NCBI GenBank assembly: GCA_964631205.1
Contig: CAZVWU010000002.1
Location: forward strand, 62,001 to 126,000
Origin: CAYYYJ01 sp964631205
GTDB taxonomy: Archaea > Aenigmatarchaeota > Aenigmatarchaeia > QMZP01 > JACQNV01
Length of the DNA stretch: 64,000 nucleotides
Reading direction: 5' to 3'
Shown here: positions 33,668 to 40,907 of the stretch, in pieces
Position numbering within the stretch: the first letter of the stretch is position 1
Layout of the letters: every line of letters starts with the position of its first letter
The notes under the pieces: model-generated
The model's input: the letters and a program-made list of their open reading frames with translations, nothing else
The model's database searches: none
Told to the model about the DNA's origin: nothing
Translations under genes and position numbers: made by a program

Positions 33668-34339
33668 ATGGATCCTATTATCCTGGTGAATTTTAAGGCC
33701 TATAAAGAATCGCTCAATTCAAACGGCTTGAGGCTGGCCGAAATTTGTGAAGATGTTGCAATAGAGCATGGAGCCAACATCGGAGTTGCTCCTCAACCAA
33801 TTGATCTGAGGGAAATCACAGCTGGAATCGATTTGCCTGTTTTTGCGCAGCATATAGATCCACTGGACGGGGCCGGAGCCTTTACAGGACATATTGTTGC
33901 TGAGAATCTAAAAAGTTTTGGCGTGGATGGGAGCCTTATCAACCATTCTGAAAGAAAAATGAAACTTGATGACATCAAAAAGGCTGTTGAGATATTGAAA
34001 AAACAGGGGATGGTTTCTGTTTGCTGCGCAGCCACGCCAGAAGAGGCCGACCAGGTTGCAAAATTCGGGCCTGATTATATTGCAATTGAGCCTCCTGAGC
34101 TTATAGGCAGCGGCGTTTCTGTCTCAACGAGCAGGCCGGAGGTTGTGACAAGATCTGTTGAGATTGTAAAGCAGGTTAATCCTCATATTAAAGTTTTGTG
34201 CGGTGCAGGGATAACAACCGGGGAGGACGTCAAAAAAGCTATTGAATTGGGGGCACGTGGGATCTTGGTGGCTTCTGGTGTAGTCAAGTCGGCAGATCCC
34301 AAAAAAGTTTTGGTGGAGTTTGTGAAAAATTTGAAATAA
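33668..34339 (+). CDS. tpiA: Triosephosphate isomerase (archaeal short type)
   Basis: Start at ATG 33668 (MDPIILVNFKAYKES) gives 223 residues, the usual archaeal TIM length; a longer frame with 13 extra codons is unlikely. The catalytic Lys is in NFKAY, the His in FAQHID, the Glu in IEPPELIG, and the phosphate loop is GARGILVASGVVK. It interconverts DHAP and glyceraldehyde-3-phosphate, feeding the FBP aldolase/phosphatase encoded nearby. It follows the TraB-like gene by about 40 bp. Confidence 0.95.
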   Translation: MDPIILVNFKAYKESLNSNGLRLAEICEDVAIEHGANIGVAPQPIDLREITAGIDLPVFAQHIDPLDGAGAFTGHIVAENLKSFGVDGSLINHSERKMKLDDIKKAVEILKKQGMVSVCCAATPEEADQVAKFGPDYIAIEPPELIGSGVSVSTSRPEVVTRSVEIVKQVNPHIKVLCGAGITTGEDVKKAIELGARGILVASGVVKSADPKKVLVEFVKNLK

Positions 34340-34417
34340 TCTGTAATCTCTTTTTCGTGTTTTGTACCTTTTCTTTCGGGTTATAAGGCCTTTCTTTTTG
34401 GAAAAGAAAGGGGTATA

Positions 34418-35140
34418 CTATTCTATCCTTTTCAGCCTTTCGATCAGCTCTTCTTGCCTTGAAAGTTTGCAGAGGGCAAGAGGGATATTCTCGTGCTCCG
34501 CAATCATTTTTGCAACTGGGTCTATTGGGTTTTGGAGACCGTGGAGAATAACAAGGCCAGGTTTCAGGTTTGTGAGCTTGATTGCTACTATTGGTGTCCT
34601 TCCAGTCGAGACTTTTGTGAAGATAAGGGCGCGCTGTGTTGTGCTGCCGTAGATTTTTGCAAGGTCTTGGAAAGACATTTCTGTTATTGCGCGGATCGAA
34701 TCTATAACTGTGTAGCCGTAGATTTCCTTGTTGTGGTCGTTGTTGTGGATGAACTCGGATTCGGTAGCTTTGCAAAAATCTGTCACCCCAACCCCCCCAA
34801 AAAATTCTTTTATATCAATTATGCTGTTTTCTGGGTTTGGCTTGGTCGTGTTGCAGAAGCTTTTCAGAATCTCTGCGCCCCTTTTTTCATCAAAAGATAT
34901 CAGGGCTTCTATGTAACGTTTGATTATTTTTATTCCTGGGGATTTCCTTCTGCCTGATTCATAATCACAGACAACAGAAGGCGAGATGCCGAGCTCCCTT
35001 GCAAGCTCGTTTTGGGAGATCTTAAAAGTTGTCCTCCATTTTTTGAAAACTGCCCACGGTTCATTTGATAATATAATTTCGCTGGCAATGGTTTTTGAGA
35101 GCCTTATCTTGACATTAAATTCGTCAGAAATTGTATCCAT
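34418..35140 (-). CDS. XRE-type HTH transcriptional regulator with archaeal C-terminal domain
   Basis: A 240-residue protein. An N-terminal helix-turn-helix (about residues 35-75) is clear: FKISQNELARELGISPSVVC, then DYESGRRKSPGIKIIKRYIEAL. The C-terminal domain (about 130-240) includes TVIDSIRAITEMSFQDLAKI, RALIFTKVSTGRTPIVAIKL and LQNPIDPVAKMIAEHENIPL, a pattern found in archaeal HTH proteins of unknown ligand. It probably regulates transcription. A target cannot be named, although the palindrome ATAACAnTGTTAT in nearby noncoding DNA looks like a dimeric regulator site. Lies between TIM and a lipoprotein gene. Confidence 0.75.
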   Translation of the reverse strand: MDTISDEFNVKIRLSKTIASEIILSNEPWAVFKKWRTTFKISQNELARELGISPSVVCDYESGRRKSPGIKIIKRYIEALISFDEKRGAEILKSFCNTTKPNPENSIIDIKEFFGGVGVTDFCKATESEFIHNNDHNKEIYGYTVIDSIRAITEMSFQDLAKIYGSTTQRALIFTKVSTGRTPIVAIKLTNLKPGLVILHGLQNPIDPVAKMIAEHENIPLALCKLSRQEELIERLKRIE

Positions 35141-35217
35141 GTTCGATAATTGGCTTATAGATTTAAAAAGTAATGTTTCTTACCACAAACCAAAAAATAA
35201 GGTTAGTTATAAGACTT

Positions 35218-35886
35218 CTAATCAAAAAGCAATACCCTACTATCCGGTCTCAGGTATTTGTCTACACGATCTAAATTCTTTGCCAAAAGAGATACTGCTT
35301 CTCTATAGGCCTGTCGAATCTGTTTTTTCTGATCAGGATTCAAAGGGGTTTTTGAGTCGCATATTACTTGTTCGCTGCCTTCTTTAATACCTGCTACAAA
35401 TCCGACGTCCGCTATAATTCCACGATCTTTTGCATTAGTTAAATCTAAACCGTCCGTATTATAGTCGCTTATTTTTATTCTAACATCTCTCTTGTAGGAT
35501 CTTGAATTAACATTTAAAACGTCTTCAGAATTTTCGTGTGTTAGCCAGAAATCAAACTCTGTGTCTTGGCACCTGTTTATTGCCTCAAGAACAAACCCAT
35601 TCCCTTTAGTTCTCAAATAATCTGCAATTGCTTTGGCGCACTTTGATGTGAAATCTGTGGTTGTAGTTTCTGTGTCAAGACGTGTGGATCCGGGTTTTAA
35701 TGACGAACCTCCATATCGTTGCTTTTGCTGTTCGTCTCCTGATTTGGTTTCCTGATTTAAAGTATCGACTTGTCTTTTATAGACCGGTTCTTTGCTCACA
35801 CACCCACCAAACAACGGCAAAACTGTAGCACCTGCTAATGTGAACGCCTGCGCCGTTCGCGCTAAATATGAATTGTTGGTTCTCAT
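35218..35886 (-). CDS. Hypothetical lipoprotein-like exported protein, 222 aa
   Basis: Not recognised. ATG at 35886 is preferred over a TTG two codons upstream because CTTTATAAAC then lies about 29 bp upstream. The N-terminus has a hydrophobic segment ending in a lipobox-like LFGGC (near residue 28), which suggests a lipid-anchored surface protein. A charged Ser/Thr-rich spacer follows, and then a folded part with ISDYNTDGLDLTNAKD, an EF-hand-like acidic loop. Its start borders candidate origin 2. Function unknown. Confidence 0.6.
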   Translation of the reverse strand: MRTNNSYLARTAQAFTLAGATVLPLFGGCVSKEPVYKRQVDTLNQETKSGDEQQKQRYGGSSLKPGSTRLDTETTTTDFTSKCAKAIADYLRTKGNGFVLEAINRCQDTEFDFWLTHENSEDVLNVNSRSYKRDVRIKISDYNTDGLDLTNAKDRGIIADVGFVAGIKEGSEQVICDSKTPLNPDQKKQIRQAYREAVSLLAKNLDRVDKYLRPDSRVLLFD

Positions 35887-35970
35887 AACCAATTTTATAA
35901 CCTTGGGGTTTATAAAGGTTTTCCTCAGTTATTACTTTTAAATAGCATCCTTGTAAATGTACAACCATAA

Positions 35971-35987
35971 ATATAACATTGTTATAT
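35971..35987. repeat. Palindrome copy 3 (ATAACAnTGTTAT)
   Basis: ATATAACATTGTTATAT, a 17-bp palindrome around one central base, outside element C at the left edge of candidate origin 2. Confidence 0.7.
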
Positions 35988-36005
35988 AGTTATTTATTTT
36001 CCAGC

Positions 36006-36031
36006 GACACCCCCCCATTTCTAATGGAAAA
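36006..36031 (-). other. ORB-like element C
   Basis: On the minus strand TTTTCCATTAGAAATGGGGG then GGTGTC: the dyad TTTCCATTAGAAA followed directly by a seven-G string. Strong match to the archaeal ORB layout. The G-string faces left, away from the AT-rich centre. Confidence 0.65.
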
Positions 36032-36062
36032 TGCCTTTAAAACTAAAAGTAATTAATTAAAT

Positions 36063-36077
36063 TATAACATTGTTATA
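36063..36077. repeat. Palindrome copy 4 (ATAACAnTGTTAT)
   Basis: TATAACATTGTTATA, in the AT-rich centre between elements C and D. Confidence 0.7.
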
Positions 36078-36107
36078 TTTTAAGTTGTTTGTTTTTAATT
36101 TATTTAA

Positions 36108-36133
36108 TCTCCATATGAAATTGTGGGGTGTCC
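36108..36133 (+). other. ORB-like element D
   Basis: Reads TCTCCATATGAAATTGTGGG then GTGTCC. It shares CCAT--GAAAT, the G-string and the trailing TGTC with element C, in inverted orientation. The G-string faces right, toward cdc6. Confidence 0.65.
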
Positions 36134-36139
36134 TACTAA

Positions 36140-36154
36140 TATAACACTGTTATA
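36140..36154. repeat. Palindrome copy 5 (ATAACAnTGTTAT)
   Basis: TATAACACTGTTATA, directly after element D and about 85 bp before the cdc6 start. Confidence 0.7.
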
Positions 36155-36155
36155 C

Positions 36156-36179
36156 ACCTTAACTTCACATGGAGTTTTT
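36156..36179 (-). other. ORB-like element E (weak)
   Basis: On the minus strand AAAAACTCCATGTGAAGTTA then AGGT. The dyad resembles elements A and D, but the G-string is reduced, as in mini-ORBs. It is close to the cdc6 promoter, so it could serve autoregulation. Confidence 0.35.
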
Positions 36180-36236
36180 AAGTTAAGAGAACATAATTTA
36201 TTATCTTTTTATTTCTTATGGAACCCCAGGGAGCTT

Positions 36237-37436
36237 ATGGCTAAACAGCAAACTTTCCAAGACATCTTTTCGAATTATGAGCTTGCAAGCTTGTCTGTTT
36301 TTAAAAATAAAGACGTTTTAAGCCCGGATTTTATCCCAGAAGTCGCTGTCCACAGGGAAAAGCAAATAAAGCAGATAGCCTCAATCCTTGCCCCCTGCCT
36401 AAGGAACCTGAAAGTCTCCAACATCTTCCTTTTTGGCAAAACCGGCACTGGAAAAACAGTCTGCGTCAAGCAAGTCACCCAAGACCTTGAGAAACGCGCG
36501 AATAGGATAAAAATTATCTACATCAACTGCAAAATGAAAAGGGTCTCTGACACAGAATACCGCCTGCTCGCAGAACTTTGCCGTTCCTTCGGCAAGAAAA
36601 TCCCGCCAACAGGCCTGCCGACAGATGAGATCTACAGGATTTTTTACGAGTCAATTGAAGCAGAGAAAAAAAGCATAATTCTTGTGCTGGATGAAATAGA
36701 CACCCTTGTAAAAAAAACAGGCGACGAGCTGCTCTACAACCTCACAAGAATCAACCAAGACCTTAAAAACTCAAAAATCTCAATAATTGGGATCTCAAAC
36801 GATATCATGTTTATTGAAAATTTAGATCCGAGAGTGAAATCCTCGCTCTCTGAAGAAGAAATCCTTTTCCCGCCATACAACGCCCACCAGCTTCAGGACA
36901 TCCTTACCCAAAGGACAGAGCAGGGCTTCAATCCGTCTGCAGTTGAGCAGGGTGTGATAACAAAATGCGCAGCCCTTGCAGCACAGGAACACGGCGATGC
37001 GAGGAAAGCCCTTGACCTCCTGAGAATAGCCGCAGAACTCGCAGAAAGGGAAAACAAGCCAAAAGTCCTTTTGTCGCACGTGGATATAGCAGAAGAAAAG
37101 CTTGATCTTGACAAAACAGTTGAGATAGTTAAAACCCAGCCAAAGCAGTCGCTTGCTGTCCTTGCAGCCACAATAAGGCTTGTAGAAGCAGGAAGGAAAA
37201 ACATCCAGACAGGTGACATTTTCGAGCTCTACCAGCAGCTCTGCCCCAACGCCGGCCTAAAAAACCTCACACAAAGGAGAGTCTCCGACCTTATAGGGGA
37301 ACTTGATATGCTTGGCATCCTGACGACAAAAGTCATCTCAAAAGGCCGCTACGGCAGGACCCGCGAGATCCGCCTCCTTTTAAGCAAGCCGGTTATTGAA
37401 AAGATAAAGAAAGTCCTTACTGAAAACTACCTCTAA
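36237..37436 (+). CDS. cdc6: Orc1/Cdc6 replication initiator
   Basis: ATG 36237 follows the ribosome-binding sequence CAGGGAG and gives 399 residues, normal for archaeal Orc1/Cdc6; the frame is open 38 codons further upstream, but that part is origin-like DNA. The N-terminus LSPDFIPEVAVHREKQI is characteristic. Walker A is FGKTGTGKT (near 66-74), Walker B ILVLDEIDTLV, sensor 1 GISND, and sensor 2 lies around HGDARKALDLLR. A winged-helix domain covers about residues 300-399. It binds ORB elements, apparently those just upstream, and loads the MCM helicase. Confidence 0.95.
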   Translation: MAKQQTFQDIFSNYELASLSVFKNKDVLSPDFIPEVAVHREKQIKQIASILAPCLRNLKVSNIFLFGKTGTGKTVCVKQVTQDLEKRANRIKIIYINCKMKRVSDTEYRLLAELCRSFGKKIPPTGLPTDEIYRIFYESIEAEKKSIILVLDEIDTLVKKTGDELLYNLTRINQDLKNSKISIIGISNDIMFIENLDPRVKSSLSEEEILFPPYNAHQLQDILTQRTEQGFNPSAVEQGVITKCAALAAQEHGDARKALDLLRIAAELAERENKPKVLLSHVDIAEEKLDLDKTVEIVKTQPKQSLAVLAATIRLVEAGRKNIQTGDIFELYQQLCPNAGLKNLTQRRVSDLIGELDMLGILTTKVISKGRYGRTREIRLLLSKPVIEKIKKVLTENYL

Positions 37437-37469
37437 TTATAATTTAAAGCTTTCTTCAAATATCTAAAC

Positions 37470-37916
37470 ATGGTCAGAAGATCCATGTTTGGCGTGGCTG
37501 GAGCGATTTCAGGCGCCCTTTTACTGGGGTATGGTTTAGGGTATAGAGCACATACAGGGAAACCCAGAAAAGCAGCAGACGATTATGCAAGTACAACAGT
37601 GCCTGGCGGCACCGGGCCTCACTGGCTTGAACCGCTGAAAAGCCAGAGGCATAGGGATCGCTATAACATTATATGCAGATTGAGTGGGATTAGAGAAGAT
37701 GCGATTGTCAGTATTGTCGCACAAAGTCTGCCTACGCGCCAAAATAACGGCAATTATATTTTTAGCGGGATAATAAGCATCCATTATGTAGAGCCTATAC
37801 AAAAAGGAAACGATTGCACTATACAATTAACCGACATTGACAATGATGGGATTAATGATCTAATTATCCGCCAAAAACCCAGGGAACGAACGACCAATTA
37901 CCTGAAAAAGTTTTAA
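37470..37916 (+). CDS. Hypothetical exported protein with EF-hand-like loop, 148 aa
   Basis: Not recognised. An N-terminal hydrophobic segment (about residues 5-25, MFGVAGAISGALLLGYGLGY) fits a signal peptide or anchor. Near the C-terminus QLTDIDNDGINDLIIRQK contains D-x-D-x-D-G-x-x-D, a calcium-binding loop of the dockerin/VCBS type. It lies 33 bp after cdc6 and 17 bp before the DP1-like gene, but nothing in it suggests a replication role. The lipoprotein-like gene on the other side of the origin has a similar acidic loop. Confidence 0.6.
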   Translation: MVRRSMFGVAGAISGALLLGYGLGYRAHTGKPRKAADDYASTTVPGGTGPHWLEPLKSQRHRDRYNIICRLSGIREDAIVSIVAQSLPTRQNNGNYIFSGIISIHYVEPIQKGNDCTIQLTDIDNDGINDLIIRQKPRERTTNYLKKF

Positions 37917-37933
37917 TTTTCAGCAATATCAAC

Positions 37934-38794
37934 ATGGAAAAATCCGAAATAGTGAATAAGTTTTTGCAGGAAGGCTTTTTATTATCACCAAAAATATTGG
38001 ATAAGCTGACTGAAGAAAAAATAAGTCAGTTGCTTCCAGAAATCAAAACAAAAAATATTTTAGTTTTAACTGAATTGGATGAACCTGAAATAACTTTTAC
38101 AATAAAAAAACAGGCAAAGCCAAAATCCGTGACAGTGAAAGACATAGCTGAATACTACAGCAAAAAATATTCCGCCATTAAAACCATCCTTTCAGCTAAA
38201 CTCGACCCGATCTCAATAAACAACCTGAAAAACGGGAGCCAGCAGACAATAATAGGCCTAATCTCAGGAAGCGGCGCTGCCTTTTTTGCTGAGGATTCAA
38301 CAGGAAAAATTGAATTGGTTTGCGACAAACAAATGCAGCAAAATTCGATTCTGGGATTGGCAGGCCAGGTGAAAGAAAACAAATTTTTTGTTTCAGGCGT
38401 TTTTTATCCTGACATCCCTTTAGACAAAAAAATAAAAGAAATAGATTTTAAGCTGATATTTAGACTAGAAAAGGGCCAGCCGATAATTCTTGTAAACGGA
38501 AGAGAAATAAAGGATTTTCCAATGCCAACCACAGCCTCAATTAAAAAAGGCCAAACAACCAATATTTTAGTCTACAAGCCAGAACAACCCTTAACCAAAA
38601 ACCAGCTGGTAGAAGCCCTGAAATTAAGGTGCCTCCCGGAGCCCAAAATACCATCAGAAAATTATATAATCGAAGATGAGCCAGACCTGTTCTGGGTAAT
38701 ACAAAAGGACAGCTGGGTAGAAAATTATAAGGGGGTCAAAATAATCTCTGGCGAATCAGCTGAAATTGGCGCGGAACCGGGAAAATACATATAA
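37934..38794 (+). CDS. dp1: Shortened DP1-like protein (PolD small subunit) without the exonuclease active site
   Basis: A 286-residue protein against roughly 450-620 in normal DP1. Residues 1-50 resemble the N-terminal helical domain. Residues about 102-163 are an OB fold close to DP1: TIIGLISG, FFAEDSTGKIELVCDK, VSGVFYPDIPL. Typical DP1 then has a metallophosphoesterase domain with D-x-H, GD, GNHD, H and GHVH motifs. Here the first three are missing, and the protein resumes with a short segment ending EALKLRCLPEP and EDEPDLFWVIQKDSW (247-261), where DP1 has EVPD...GHVH. No metal ligand remains. It probably scaffolds PolD large subunit (DP2, not in this window). The frame is unbroken. Downstream of cdc6, as in many archaea. 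Confidence 0.75.
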   Translation: MEKSEIVNKFLQEGFLLSPKILDKLTEEKISQLLPEIKTKNILVLTELDEPEITFTIKKQAKPKSVTVKDIAEYYSKKYSAIKTILSAKLDPISINNLKNGSQQTIIGLISGSGAAFFAEDSTGKIELVCDKQMQQNSILGLAGQVKENKFFVSGVFYPDIPLDKKIKEIDFKLIFRLEKGQPIILVNGREIKDFPMPTTASIKKGQTTNILVYKPEQPLTKNQLVEALKLRCLPEPKIPSENYIIEDEPDLFWVIQKDSWVENYKGVKIISGESAEIGAEPGKYI

Positions 38795-38816
38795 GCTTTG
38801 TTAAACAAATCATTTT

Positions 38817-39029
38817 ATGGCAGAGTACAAATCCAGAGGTTTGGGGCTGCTAAAAGAAAATTACAATAAAACCCTTGCTGCCATAGGCGCCACATGTATA
38901 GGCGGAGGCGTGCTTCTTGATCATGGGAATTCCCCATATTGCTGGGTTGGCGCTATGATTGGCCTGCTAACAGCAGCCACTATTTATCAACAGCTTGAAG
39001 AGTACCTAATTGAAGCCAGAAGGAAATAA
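38817..39029 (+). CDS. Small membrane protein, 70 aa
   Basis: Not recognised. Starts 22 bp after the DP1-like gene and probably shares its transcript. Two hydrophobic segments (about residues 19-36 and 41-58, around CWVGAMIGLLTAATIYQQL) form a likely hairpin in the membrane, with a charged tail EEYLIEARRK. Its stop codon directly abuts the stop of the convergent phosphoesterase gene. No function can be proposed. Confidence 0.5.
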   Translation: MAEYKSRGLGLLKENYNKTLAAIGATCIGGGVLLDHGNSPYCWVGAMIGLLTAATIYQQLEEYLIEARRK

Positions 39030-39731
39030 TCACTTCTTCTCTTTCTTCGTTTCTTCAGCAGATTTCATCTCAGCTTTAACCTTGTTCCCTTCGATCTCTA
39101 CAATCCCATATTTCCCGTTAATCACAGGCCCCGGATAAAACAAAACAGTGCCGCCAAGCTTGTCTTCCCCAGCCCCTTCGTGTATGTGCGCTGAAATGCA
39201 AAGCGCGGGCTTTTTAGCCAAAATAAACTCCCTTATGGATTTGGAGCCGACATGCTCGCCTGACAAAATCTTGTCAAGCTTAGTGTCCTTTGGCGGATTG
39301 TGCACAACCAAAACAAATTTTCCTGCTTCCAGTTTTTTAGAATTATAATCCAAGCCCTCCTTAACCTCTGCCTCTGTTGGCTCAAAAACTGTCCTGAACG
39401 GCGTCTCAGCTCCCCCAAAACCAATAAACTCGATGCCAGAAACCATCCTTGCTTTCGAATGGATATTGATCCCATACTCCTCAAATAAATCCACAACCTC
39501 ATAAGGGTCATGGTTTCCGGGAATGCAGAGCAAAGGTTTTTTCAGCAAAAGCAGTTTCTGGACAACCATATCCGCCACATCAACCTGCTCGAGATCCAGC
39601 GGGCTGTCAAAACAGTCTGTAAGGTTTCCAGCACAAACAACCAAATCAACCCTTTCCTTTCCAGCCTTCTCCAGAACCTCATCCAGCTTGTCCAGCCTAC
39701 TGTGTATGTCAGCCAGCACCAATATTCGCAT
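39030..39731 (-). CDS. Calcineurin-like metallophosphoesterase (COG2129-like)
   Basis: A 233-residue protein with a nearly complete phosphoesterase motif set: VLADIHSRLDKL (D-x-H, near residue 7), CAGNLTD (near 34), IPGNHDPYEV (GNHD, near 70), VVHNPPKD, and SAHIHEGAG (H-x-H, near 183). In the second motif the usual GD is GN, replacing a bridging metal ligand by Asn; other ligands are intact. It ends in a Lys-rich tail. TTATTTAAAG about 26 bp upstream fits a leaderless promoter. It is convergent with the DP1-like operon. It resembles stand-alone archaeal phosphoesterases rather than the missing DP1 domain. Confidence 0.8.
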   Translation of the reverse strand: MRILVLADIHSRLDKLDEVLEKAGKERVDLVVCAGNLTDCFDSPLDLEQVDVADMVVQKLLLLKKPLLCIPGNHDPYEVVDLFEEYGINIHSKARMVSGIEFIGFGGAETPFRTVFEPTEAEVKEGLDYNSKKLEAGKFVLVVHNPPKDTKLDKILSGEHVGSKSIREFILAKKPALCISAHIHEGAGEDKLGGTVLFYPGPVINGKYGIVEIEGNKVKAEMKSAEETKKEKK

Positions 39732-39770
39732 ATCTACTAATCTAATTATTACTTTAAATAACTATACTAT

Positions 39771-40529
39771 ATGAAATCCTTTATACTAAAGACGGCAAAA
39801 GAACAGAACATAATCCCCCTTTTTTATGCAGAGTCCGGGAGTAGATTATGGGGATTCCACTCAAAAGACTCTGATTTTGATATAAGGGGAATCCACCTCA
39901 TTCCAAGAGAAGATTATTTTAAAATAACCAAATCAAAAGATGTGGTCGAAATAATGGAAAGCGAAAAAGACTTTGTAAGCTTTTCCATAGACAAGGCCTT
40001 CTCCTTACTTTCCTCAAGCAACCCAAGTTTATTAGAATGGTTCAGGGGGGATGTGATTTATTTGAATAATATTAAAGGCTATGAAAAACTAAAGTCCGAA
40101 GTCCTAAAAAATATAAACCTGAAAGCCCTTTACCATCACTATGTAAGCATGGGCAAACAAAATTACATAAAATATGTGGAAAAAGAAAAACAATTTACTT
40201 ACAAAAAAATCCTGTATGTGCTGCGCGGACTGTTATCAGCCATTTATATATACAATAAAAACAAAGCCCCGCCTCTTAGAACAGAAAATCTCATAAAAGA
40301 ATTGGATTTTGAGAAGCCTGCAGAAAACCTATTAAACGCGATTCTTGAGAAAAAAAAGGCAGGCTCTGAAAAGCAATTGGTTAAGGAAAAGGATTCTGTA
40401 AGAAAAATAATAGATTCGTTATTCGATAAAACAAATAAATTGTCAGCTCCAGTTACCGGAAATAAAAAGAAGCTTCTGGAAACACTCAATTCCTTTTCAA
40501 TAAAAATAAAAGAGGAACAGTACCTATGA
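39771..40529 (+). CDS. RlaP-type nucleotidyltransferase (COG3541-like)
   Basis: A 252-residue protein with the polymerase-beta-type nucleotidyltransferase signature AESGSRLWGFHSKDSDFDIR near residue 20: a GS followed by D-x-D. The downstream RGIHLIPREDYFKI and the helical C-terminal part, with LLSSSNPSLLEWFRGDVIY, match the RNA-ligase-associated predicted nucleotidyltransferase family. These enzymes are thought to modify RNA ends or act in repair; the substrate is not established. Its stop overlaps the hjc start as ATGA, so the two are translationally coupled. Confidence 0.75.
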   Translation: MKSFILKTAKEQNIIPLFYAESGSRLWGFHSKDSDFDIRGIHLIPREDYFKITKSKDVVEIMESEKDFVSFSIDKAFSLLSSSNPSLLEWFRGDVIYLNNIKGYEKLKSEVLKNINLKALYHHYVSMGKQNYIKYVEKEKQFTYKKILYVLRGLLSAIYIYNKNKAPPLRTENLIKELDFEKPAENLLNAILEKKKAGSEKQLVKEKDSVRKIIDSLFDKTNKLSAPVTGNKKKLLETLNSFSIKIKEEQYL

Positions 40530-40894
40530 AAACTTATGCAAAAGGCGCGCGCGCGGAGCTCGAGCTCCTGCATTTTTTAAATTCAAAAGGCTTTGCAGTA
40601 ATAAGGGCGCCTTCTTCCGGAGGAGACCTTTCACCTGTTGATGTGGTCGCAATAAAGAGAGGGCTGATAATCGCAATAGAATCCAAAAACCATGCCAAGA
40701 AACCAAAGCTCCCACAGGACAGAATAGACCGCCTGAAAGAATGGTCAGACAAAGCCGGAGCTATCACCTTTTTAGGCTGGCGCACAAAAAACAAATGGCT
40801 TTTCCTCCAGCTAAAAGACGTGATAGAAAACAAGTATGGGGACGAGAACTGGTTTGGGATGGAAAATTTTCTAAACGCTTTGGATTTCAGATAG
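40526..40894 (+). CDS. hjc: Holliday junction resolvase Hjc
   Basis: A 122-residue PD-(D/E)xK nuclease of normal Hjc length. KGARAELELLHFLNSKGF (Glu near residue 11) is the first active-site helix, SPVDVVAIKRG supplies the Asp, and IIAIESKNH the E-x-K. Cuts four-way DNA junctions during recombination or fork restart. Starts inside the end of the RlaP-type gene (ATGA overlap). Location in the replication region fits. Confidence 0.88.
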   Translation: MKTYAKGARAELELLHFLNSKGFAVIRAPSSGGDLSPVDVVAIKRGLIIAIESKNHAKKPKLPQDRIDRLKEWSDKAGAITFLGWRTKNKWLFLQLKDVIENKYGDENWFGMENFLNALDFR

Positions 40895-40907
40895 AAAAAT
40901 TAAAACA

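Larger units (their letters stand above)
35887..36236. other. Candidate replication origin 2 (noncoding, before cdc6)
   Basis: No gene is seen in this very AT-rich region upstream of cdc6. Two strong ORB-like elements have G-strings facing outward: 36006-36031 (minus) and 36108-36133 (plus). A third, weaker one is at 36156-36179 (minus). Three ATAACAnTGTTAT palindromes are at 35971-35987, 36063-36077 and 36140-36154. The 76 bp between the strong elements is nearly all A/T and could be the unwinding site. Archaeal origins commonly lie beside cdc6/orc1 with this arrangement. The cdc6 promoter must also lie here; CAGGGAG before ATG 36237 is a ribosome-binding site. Confidence 0.7.

Noticed and set aside
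35971..36154. Three palindromes as a CRISPR-like array
   Set aside because: They are short (15-17 bp), separated by uneven distances and surrounded by origin-like elements; no spacers of constant length and no cas genes.
37934..38794. Explaining the short DP1 as a frameshift or a split gene
   Set aside because: The frame is uninterrupted, the protein resumes with DP1-like C-terminal sequence, and no phosphoesterase motifs occur in other frames of this stretch or in the 22-bp spacer after it.
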